This document shows positions 56,694 through 64,000 of a stretch of 64,000 nucleotides of DNA, one piece after another (positions within the stretch are counted from its first letter, which is position 1; every line of letters starts with the position of its first letter). Below the pieces are notes generated by a model, which had not been told where the DNA came from, did no database searches, and was given only the letters and a program-made list of their open reading frames with translations. This DNA is from Fulvia fulva (lineage: Eukaryota; Ascomycota; Dothideomycetes; Mycosphaerellales; Mycosphaerellaceae), in contig NC_063024.1 of the NCBI RefSeq assembly GCF_020509005.1, forward strand, positions 248,001-312,000, read 5' to 3'. A program made the translations under genes and the position numbers.

Positions 56694-58340
56694 CTACTTG
56701 AGACTACTTCGCTTCACCGACTCCCGTAGGCTGAGCCGTACCCAGAAGTCCCGCTGAAAGCTGAACCATTGAGACTTGGTGGTCCAGGGTTGCTTCTGGT
56801 TTACTACTTCAGCATCAAAATTCAGCACAAAACTCGCGATATACTTGTAGACTTCGACGATGGCCAGATTGCGCCCGACGCAGCTACGACTGCCCATGCC
56901 AGACTGCACGACACGATTGATCAGCACAACGTCGCAAACGGCAATCCCCGCGACAATTTACTCACCGTGGTCAGATTTTGTTCTATGACACGCAGGCGCT
57001 TGCCCTCCTCTGCACTGTCGTCTGCGGGCATCCAGCGTTCCGGCACCCATCTATCGGCATCGTTGCCAAACAACTCGCCAGTTAGGTTCATTGCAGCAGG
57101 GCTAATGCCGCACGATACGGTGCTAGGTATGTGGTACTGTGCGATCTGTACACCTTCCGCTGGAGAAATCCTTGGCAGCTGGTAGGTGATGGATGGATGT
57201 AGCCACATACTCTCACGAATCGCAGCTGTGAGATACGGCAGCTTCTCCAATCCCCTGAAAGATGCCTGCCCAGCAGCATGAGCGGCGTCTACCTCGGCTC
57301 TGACTTTCTGTAGCGCTTCGTCGTTCAAAAGCAATTGACCGAGCACCGCCAAAATGGCCACTGCCGTTGGATCGGCCCCGGCGCCCAGAATGTTGACGCC
57401 TTCGATCATGACTTCCGCCTTGCTTACAGCACTCCCGCCAGGTGTCTTGCCATTGATGAAGTACTGCAGCAGCATGTCAGGTCTTCGGTCACCTGGACCT
57501 TCGCGCATCCTTTGGTCGACGCGCTTCTCCAGCCAGTCCAGAAATGTTTCGAAGGTATTCATGCGCTCTCCGCCAAAAGTGCGCGTCAGGTAACGGGCCA
57601 CAGGATTATTGAACCAGAACATCTTCCACGGCATATGCCCCATGTTGGCCATGAGGTAGAACCCGTCATGGATAGACTGGATGTTGCCGCCAAGATCTTT
57701 TCCTTGTTCCAGGAAGCCGATCGCCCCCCCCCCCCATGGAAAGCTGTCCGACGACGTCGAAAGTGAAATAGTTCACCCATTCATCAATGCGTATTGGTCG
57801 TCCCTTGACTGCCAGCTCCCTCAGCTTGGAGAGGTTCAGATCCATCACTTCGCCGAGCAACTGCTCCATGGCCAGTACGGCAGACATCGAGTAGGTGCCT
57901 GATACACGACTCCGAATACGACGGTGGACGTCACGATTTGTCGTGGCGAAGAAGCTATCGCCCATGCCTGGTATGATCCATGTATCGTACCATCGCGTTT
58001 TGACACTAGCCTTGCCATGGCCATACAGCTCTCTGAGGGCACCTTCATCCACGAAGCTGACCTCGTTTGGCGCAATGCGGACAACAGGGCCATACGTCTC
58101 ATGCAGTCGAACGACGTCTTGTAGCCAGGTTCCGCGAAAATAGTGGCGGGTCAGCCAGAAAGTGCTGTATCTGGCCAACACTTGGCCAGGGATCTTGCTT
58201 AGAGGATGGAAAGTCCCGTTATAGATAATGTGCAGCACGAACAGCAGCACAATGCCTACAGCAGTCCGGATCAAGAGCTGTCGGGCCACTGGCGAGACAT
58301 TTTGTTTTACGACAAAGGTAGAATTGTCTTGGGCTGCCAT
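56694..58340 (-). pseudogene. cytochrome P450 2, with poly-G frameshift and lost ExxR arginine
   Basis: About 527 codons; exons complement(56694..56903, 56966..58340). The Met at 58340 (MAAQDN) precedes the single TM (about 24-43); the upstream Met at 58415 would add only a poly-Val run from a GTN microsatellite. Present: PLSKIPGQ hinge, I-helix GAGADPTA, VPERW, heme loop GMGSRSCVGR. Defects: a run of 12 C on the plus strand (57724-57735) puts the two halves in different frames; the invariant Arg of ExxR is Trp (ESMW, codon 57203-57205, CGG to TGG); and the Phe before the heme loop is Ser. Losing the ExxR Arg should abolish folding around heme, so this is probably dead even if the homopolymer is a sequencing error. 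Confidence 0.82.
57724..57735 (+). repeat. C12 homopolymer in P450 2
   Basis: Twelve C (G on the coding strand) directly after the ATG of a Ser-Met-Gly segment; the length determines whether the P450 frame stays open. Confidence 0.85.
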
Positions 58341-58511
58341 GTTGATTGCTTCGAGGAACCGGACGACTAGCACCACAACGACAACGACGACTACGACAAC
58401 CAGAGCAATGGGCACTCAATATGGCAGTTCACGCAGGCCCGCATTTGAGTTGCGCTTACGGGCATACCCCACCAGCACCAAGGAATTACTTGGGAAGGAA
58501 ACGGGCGGGGT

Positions 58512-60778
58512 ATGGGGTATGTGTGGACAGCCTCCGAAAGGTCCAAGGTGTGTTCTTCCTACCACCACCGACCCCACTGCTGCAAGAGCATTGGTGCGCA
58601 CGCTGCTGTATCAGGCAGAGGGGAAAGGACGAAAGTGCTGGCTCATGGAGACCGCTGCGACAGCGCGCCCCGAACGTTTGGTCGCCAAGTTCATCTGGAT
58701 CGGCACAAGGAGACTCACCAGGAATCGTCAAGGTGGCCGTGCCCATACTGCGAAAACAGCTACACTCGCAGGTATGTAAGTCATCCATCGTTGGGCTATG
58801 GGCGGACGATAGTGACGCTGGCGCACTCAGAGACGCCTGGAATAGACACCTCGCTCGTTGTACAAACGCAGTGGACAATGCTCGCGTGCCCTCTGGCCGC
58901 ATAAACAAAGCCTGCGAGGCTTGTAGTGCACGCAAGATACGATGCTCTCACGGCCAAACCTGTCGTCGCTGCGCCCAATCGAATACACCTTGCCATTATC
59001 TCGTTCACGGCCGTACTCGGCAACCACGGACCCCAGTCTCAGACACTTCTTCGTTGCAACCCGCAGGCATTGATAGCCCTGACAACAGAAACGACAATCG
59101 ACCCCTGGCGAGCACTATCCCGCAAATGTCTACGCCTATAGGTGCCGACGATACGCAGTATTCCTTGGAGACGGGAGGAACCAATCCTTGGCTTTCATGG
59201 GAGTGGCACGAGCCTCCGTCGAGTCCGTGCCTACTCTGGCTTCCGAAATCAGCCATGGCTTGACCGACTTAGCGCTAGGCGGCGATACCATCAACACTCA
59301 GAGCTCAGACGCCAGCGCACGAGTAGCCCGCATCATCGACGCCAAGCTCGACCCCATGGAACATCACCGCCAGGCCATTGCGACCTATCTAGATCAGTCA
59401 AACACACGAAGCAGTAACCGGCAGTGGCTAGCTCGAGGACAATTCCCTCTGCTCTTGAAGAAGTACTTCAAACGTCATCATCGCCACACTCCCAGCATCC
59501 ACCTCCCAACATTCAGCATCGTAGAGTGTCCTACATCGTTGATGTTTGCACTCGCTTTGATTGCGGCATCTTACGTCCCGACTCTTGGATTGCGTGCAAA
59601 AGATATCGTCACTCCTTCTGGTTATGCATACCACCCCGCTGTTATGGCTGACGAATTAGATGACTCCTTCGTTTGAGCTTGTTCAGTGTTAATCAGTTAC
59701 AGGGTCTTAGCGCTGGCGGCCCAGCTGCTCTCGAAACGCTCCAAGCTCCGGTTCTCCTCTCCATACTAGACCGTTTAATGCTGAAAAGAATTACTGAATC
59801 ACCACACAGCATTGACCTTTGTAAGATTGCGCAGCTTGCACCTCCCGATCCACCGGGCGTCACGTGGCAGGAATGGTCAATAATGGAATCCAGACGAAGG
59901 CGAGTACATCTCGGGACTCCAATGCTTTTCATATGCGGCAGACACCGGTGATGACCTTCAAAGGCTTGGCCTCGTACTCTTTGCATTCGATGCCTTCATT
60001 TCATGCGTGCACGATGAAACACCCAACATTCGCGTCGATGAACTCAACCTACAATTTCCCAATCCCGAATACCTGTTCATAGCGGCCAGAGAGGTGGAGT
60101 GGACAGACGCGAGCCGCCAGCGCGCACGTGGCCCTACGATGACTTATTCAGTCTCCTTGACGCTTTCAGGCCTCTTCTGCAACGCAGACCAGTCAATACC
60201 CTTCCTGACACCCTAATGGGCAGATTCGTGCTATTAAACGGTACATAATCGCCGCAGACATCATCCATTGGTCGAAACGAGCTGACACTTTTGCAGGCAT
60301 CTTACAACACGCCTGGCGAACAAAACGTGTATTGCGAGAGAACGCTTCTGTCCTAAGCGATCCAGCACTCCAGTCATACTTACGAGGCAAGGAGAACGCC
60401 ATCCACAACTCGCTCCGCAAGTGGCGGGAAGGCTGGCCAGAGAGTCGTCTTGATTTCGAGCCCCTGTCGGAAAGCCCATCTCTTTATCAAGACCGCGAAG
60501 CATGCTGGTACCTCGCAGGCATCCCAATACTGCCACATGTCACCATGGGCCCGCCCAAAACGGCGACAAGTGACGCTGCTGGGGTAATGACTGTGCAACA
60601 GACGTTCGAACGCCTCATGTTACTCTCGGACCAGGGTTTGCTACACACTGTGGGACAAGACTTCAATGCCACATACCGCCTGGTTACGGAACACTTTTCG
60701 TCCGAGACGAGCAACAGCACGCTCGGTGCTTTGGTGTATAGGGAAGCAGATACGACAAGAGCTGGGTTTGAGGAGTGA
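58512..60778 (+). pseudogene. C2H2/Zn2Cys6 transcription factor, frameshifted
   Basis: Start uncertain. Seen in order: a finger remnant FGRQVHLDRHKETH that lacks one Cys; a second finger CPYCENSYTRR-DAWNRHLARC across the intron 58772..58830; a Zn2Cys6 cluster CEACSARKIRCSHGQTCRRCAQSNTPC (about 58915-58995); and a fungal-specific TF domain (HTPSIHLPTF, then ESRRRLGLVLFAFDAFIS and the tail to 60778). The last piece needs a GC-AG intron at 59900..59963; a normal intron follows near 60241-60297. Frame breaks near 59.2, 59.67 and 60.13 kb separate the blocks. It probably once regulated the neighbouring oxidative genes. It is not obviously AflR, which lacks the C2H2 part. Confidence 0.72.
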
Positions 60779-60819
60779 GCTGCGCCGTTTTTTGTCATGT
60801 CACGAGTTCTGGACGAGAG

Positions 60820-60960
60820 CACTGGCTCTCAGACGTGGCTCCTGATCGTTCCCGAGGGCACCAACATGTCCATAAGAGCGCGTGGGGTGATCCAGACGTC
60901 TGGTTGGCGAACAAGGTCAGAGTCGCCGATATCGAAGACGTCCAAGCGACCAGTCTGCAC
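60820..60960 (+). pseudogene. fragment of a second PlsC acyltransferase copy
   Basis: Encodes TWLLIVPEGTNMSIRARGV, closely matching LLIFPEGTNMSITARGV of the broken acyltransferase at 20.7 kb. DNA similarity continues (GGCGAACAAGGTC...GTTGCCGAT-like) for about 60 bp more in a shifted frame. The rest of the gene is absent. Confidence 0.7.
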
Positions 60961-61160
60961 GCGCCGCCTGCAGGAGAACTACACCGAAGAGCCAAACCCA
61001 GCAAACCCAACTCCAAGCCGAAGTAATGGTAGAGGCTTGGACGTTGGCGACAATGTGAGCGGTCCGTTTAGGTCGTGTTGTCGTTTGGCTTGATTGGAAC
61101 GTGAAGTTCATTCGCATGCTGTCCTGCCGCCACTCCATAGTCACCACCAGCCTGCACGTC

Positions 61161-61480
61161 GTCATTGAGGAATAGCTTTCCCTCACCAACTGTTCTTGGT
61201 CGAATGGGTCAGTCGTCATGCAGCGACTGGCTGTGCGGTGGTATCGCCTGTCCACGGTAAGTACTGTCGGCTGGCACTGCTGCACAGCGAGTTCGATCAA
61301 AGGCCATTGTTCTGGCCGGTCTAACGTCGCTTTGCTCGCCGTGGGCCTGCTGATGGCATCCTGTGATGTTAGTGTGCGGCGGTAGTAGGACTAGCTCTTA
61401 GTATAGAGATCTTGATCGGCTCCTTTCGCATTGCTGGTCGAACGCTATTTGCTACTGTATGCATTCTGGAGGGCCTCCGC
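61161..61480 (+). pseudogene. diverged copy of the 47.2-47.7 kb membrane ORF
   Basis: The stretch AGGAATAGCTTTCCCTCA, the ATG-CAGCGACT start with a GTAAGTACTGTCGGCTGG donor region, and TTTCGCATTGCTGGTCGAA with CTATTTGCTAC all have close counterparts on the minus strand at 47.37-47.67 kb. The middle is shortened and has stops. Confidence 0.6.
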
Positions 61481-61622
61481 CACAATAGCCAAGTCGATAG
61501 CAAAGAGCAGCGTTACATTAGACCCTACCAGCTCTCAGTACTTCAACGCATGAGGCATGTTTCAACGGAAGCCGTCCACATCAGAACAATTCCCAAACAC
61601 CAGCCGCCATCCTGCCCATCCC

Positions 61623-63362
61623 CTACCACGTCCACCAATCCCTCGCCATCTCCAACTGCGCCAAATGTATCCTCCCCTCCTCCTCGTCCTCAAACTCCCT
61701 CTGCGCCACAACCTTCCCATCCTCCTCTGGCACAATAAAATAACTCCCATCAACCTCACACTTCGTATACTCATCCGGTAGCTTCCCCTCATACAAGAAC
61801 TTCCTAACATGCTTAGCAAGACACGTCGACGCCACAGCAACAGAGCAATGCCCGTATCCCTCTACCTCCACAATCTTGGAGTCCACGAACGCGTCGTTGG
61901 CGGCTTTGGCGGAGACGAGGGGACAGATGGGGTCGTAGGATGTGGAGAGGATGAGGAGAGGGTGCAGTGTGGAGACGGAGTCTGGTTGGGAGAAGTTATG
62001 AGTGCGGGGGATGATCCATTGTTGGCGTAGGTAGTAGTCCCCGTTCTCGGTGGGGCCGAAGAGGGAGGAGTTGGCGGCTGGGATGATTTGCTTGAGCAGT
62101 TCTTCGCGGTCTTGGGGCCAGTAGGCGGGGCCGGAGAGGCCGTCGTTCAGGGTCACGAATTGGTTCGCTTCACCGCCAAAGTCCCAGGCGGGGGCGTTGC
62201 CGTAGGCTAGGAAGGTGGATGTGGCGTTCCCGGAGAGGAGGTCGGCGAGGTTCTTGGCGAGACCGTACCATCTGGAGGGACCGTAGAGGATGGGGAAGAT
62301 GCCGTTGAACATGAGGTCTGGGTACGTCAGGGTGCCATAGAGGGTGCTATTGACGTAGACGCTGAGCGGTTGTTGTTGGATTTCTGCAAGCTTGGCAAAG
62401 ACGATGTTATGGAGATCTTCCTTCGTCTCGGCTAGAGCGGTGAGGGAGCAGTTCTTGCCGGCTTTGATGCACTCGTCGAAGAATCCCTCGAGCACGTCTT
62501 CGGTGTTGGTGAATTGCTCAGTGTCGAAGAAGTCGCCGTACCAGACGAAGTTGTTGGCCACGCCGTCGATGATGACTCTCTCGCTCCTTTCAGGGAAGAG
62601 GGAGGCGTAGGTCTGGCCCAAGATCGTGCCGTATGAGAAGCCCCAGTACCACAGATTCTCCTGTCCGATGGCGTCAAGAATGCTGTTCATATCAGCAGCA
62701 ACTTGCGGCGTGTTGATATAAGCACCGTGCTCGTCCATTGTTTCAGCACAAGCTTTCACGAAGTTCTGCGTCCAGGCAAAGACTTCCGGACTATCGTGAA
62801 TCACCTCCGTGTCTCTGACACCGCTGAGCTCAAGTCTCGCTTCCTGAGTCGGATAGCACGATGCGAGCGGGAGAGATCCATTGATACCTCTTGGATCAAA
62901 GGACAGTAGATGGAACCCTTCGCCAACGATATCCTGCAACTGCTTCCCGCGACGGAAAATGAACTCAGCACCGGATCCTCCGGGACCTCCGGGGTTGAGT
63001 AGGACATTTTGCGTAGCGTTTTTGCCTCTCAGTCTCACAAGTGGAATGCTGAAGGTCTTGTTCCCAGAGTTCGTGGCGTTGAATTGGTCCATTGGGACAG
63101 TAATGTTGGAGCATTCTACTTCACGCCCACTGACGTCGCCGCATGGCTTCCAGGAGATCTTCTCGCCTTCATAGCGATTATGGCCTTTATGTTTCTTGTG
63201 ATGACAGCTATGCCTTGAGAACGTCGGACCATGATTGAGCCATGTTGAGATGACAAGATAGCCCAGAATGAAGCCAATGATGGCCTTGCGGGCTGTGAAG
63301 GCGGTGGTTCGGGATGGTGCTGTGGCAGGAGGGCCTCCGGCCAGCGGTAGTCCTTTCTCCAT
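61623..63362 (-). CDS. membrane-anchored alpha/beta hydrolase, TAP/SlpE-like peptidase
   Basis: 579 aa, single exon. A type II anchor at about residues 27-46 (IIGFILGYLVISTWL) is followed by a basic linker and an extracellular hydrolase. Seen: LLNPGGPGGSGAEF (oxyanion), FDPRGING, nucleophile Ser in WGFSYGT, Asp in TSYDPICP, His in GYGHCS. The Cys-rich C-terminal section fits the TAP-like domain (PF08386 type) of tripeptidyl/prolyl aminopeptidase relatives, with several N-glycosylation sequons (NAT, NKT, NGS, NCS, NSS). Expected to trim peptides at the cell surface. Intact, with no link to the decayed genes beside it. Confidence 0.87.
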   Translation of the reverse strand: MEKGLPLAGGPPATAPSRTTAFTARKAIIGFILGYLVISTWLNHGPTFSRHSCHHKKHKGHNRYEGEKISWKPCGDVSGREVECSNITVPMDQFNATNSGNKTFSIPLVRLRGKNATQNVLLNPGGPGGSGAEFIFRRGKQLQDIVGEGFHLLSFDPRGINGSLPLASCYPTQEARLELSGVRDTEVIHDSPEVFAWTQNFVKACAETMDEHGAYINTPQVAADMNSILDAIGQENLWYWGFSYGTILGQTYASLFPERSERVIIDGVANNFVWYGDFFDTEQFTNTEDVLEGFFDECIKAGKNCSLTALAETKEDLHNIVFAKLAEIQQQPLSVYVNSTLYGTLTYPDLMFNGIFPILYGPSRWYGLAKNLADLLSGNATSTFLAYGNAPAWDFGGEANQFVTLNDGLSGPAYWPQDREELLKQIIPAANSSLFGPTENGDYYLRQQWIIPRTHNFSQPDSVSTLHPLLILSTSYDPICPLVSAKAANDAFVDSKIVEVEGYGHCSVAVASTCLAKHVRKFLYEGKLPDEYTKCEVDGSYFIVPEEDGKVVAQREFEDEEEGRIHLAQLEMARDWWTW

Positions 63363-64000
63363 GGTTTCGATAGTCTCACCTAACGTATTGGATGAGATGG
63401 TGAAGTGCGATCAAGATATCAATGGCAATGTGGCTGCCTTGTGGCGATGGAAGTCGTTGACATGGAGACTGAGGTGGAGTAGTTCTACATGCAAGTTTGC
63501 GGCGTTCGGAGTTCGGTTGCAGCATCCTCCGAACATCAAGGTCACGATCACGACATCGACCACCGAGAGTCAGGCCAAAATATAATGATCATGATCACGC
63601 ACATTGACGGAGAAATGATATGTATGTCACGGAGACTTTCGATTTCGGCCAAGCATTTTCTCAACTGTTGCTTCAGACTTGCATGTCTGCACGTCCGCCA
63701 ACGTGAATCCCATGCACGGTCTCGTAATGCAGTGCATCAGACCCGAATTTCATTCGAGACGCTCAACAGGTACCCATTTGAGGGCAGAAGCAAAGCATGA
63801 CCTGTTGCAAAAGGCTGCGAAGACCCCTGTTCCATAGCTCTCGTGCCCCGATTGAAGTGTAAGACACCTGAACATGCACGCTTGAGATCCGTGCACTCAT
63901 CTTTGCTGCTCAGGGACTCAGTTGCATTGCTGCACTCCCTGTACGAAGGAGCCTCTTCTTACTCCGCTCCTTCGCATGGCCGCAGGCTTGCCAAGTGACG
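63363..64000. other. intergenic, hydrolase promoter
   Basis: 5' flank of the hydrolase; the rest is unassigned to the window end. Confidence 0.5.

Noticed and set aside
58341..58415. Upstream ATG of P450 2 giving a poly-Val leader
   Set aside because: The leader is encoded by a GTN microsatellite, and a normal start with a membrane anchor lies 75 nt downstream.
58512..60778. Transcription factor as AflR
   Set aside because: It has C2H2 fingers in addition to Zn2Cys6 and a fungal-specific TF domain, unlike AflR.

Overview
The window is nuclear DNA of a filamentous ascomycete, most likely a plant-associated Dothideomycete (Mycosphaerellales-like). The evidence is short GT-AG introns of about 50-65 nt in most genes, a SAT-KS-AT-PT-ACP3-TE polyketide synthase, fungal families (Ccg-6-like wall protein, Git3-type GPCR, C2H2/Zn2Cys6 regulator), and a copia retroelement whose breaks look like RIP (CpA to TpA). 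No tRNA or rRNA gene was recognised. Intron boundaries were worked out by eye from splice signals and reading-frame continuity.

Layout. 0.8-10.4 kb: an intact divergent pair, a cytochrome P450 and a non-reducing PKS of the norsolorinic-acid-synthase (PksA) type. Their 579-bp shared promoter holds two TCG(N5)CGA palindromes, the core of the AflR site. This looks like one piece of a fragmented aflatoxin/dothistromin-type pathway. 10.7-16.8 kb: CAP protein, a frameshifted secreted protein, two tandem F-box-like paralogues, SURF1. 17.9-19.3 kb: a regular tandem array of inverted-repeat units with Pol III-like signals. 19.9-24.5 kb: a broken acyltransferase and two paralogues sharing a repeated HTH-like domain. 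25.4-37.9 kb: GPI wall protein, secreted protein, BTB protein, ELP6, GPCR and a CCCH/RBR ubiquitin ligase. 37.9-43.0 kb: a complete but inactivated copia element with LTRs and a 5-bp target duplication, itself carrying a nested insertion, placed 77 bp upstream of the ligase start codon. 44.5-47.6 kb: truncated tyrosinase relic, RPN5 and a small membrane-protein ORF. 47.8-48.1 kb: a fold-back MITE. 48.6-60.8 kb: chloroperoxidase, epoxide hydrolase, Baeyer-Villiger-type monooxygenase, zinc dehydrogenase, second P450 and a transcription factor. 60.8-63.4 kb: two relic duplications and a membrane-anchored alpha/beta hydrolase.

How the parts relate. The PKS would make an anthraquinone-type polyketide from a fatty-acyl starter loaded by its SAT domain, and the adjacent P450 would oxidise a later intermediate. 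The fatty-acid-synthase subunits and a recognisable AflR are not in this window, as expected for a dispersed pathway. In the 48.6-60.8 kb set only the epoxide hydrolase reads cleanly. The other five carry frameshifts, and some also carry nonsense codons or lost catalytic residues. The 43-61 kb side, next to mobile elements, therefore looks like a decaying accessory region, while housekeeping genes inside it (RPN5) are intact.
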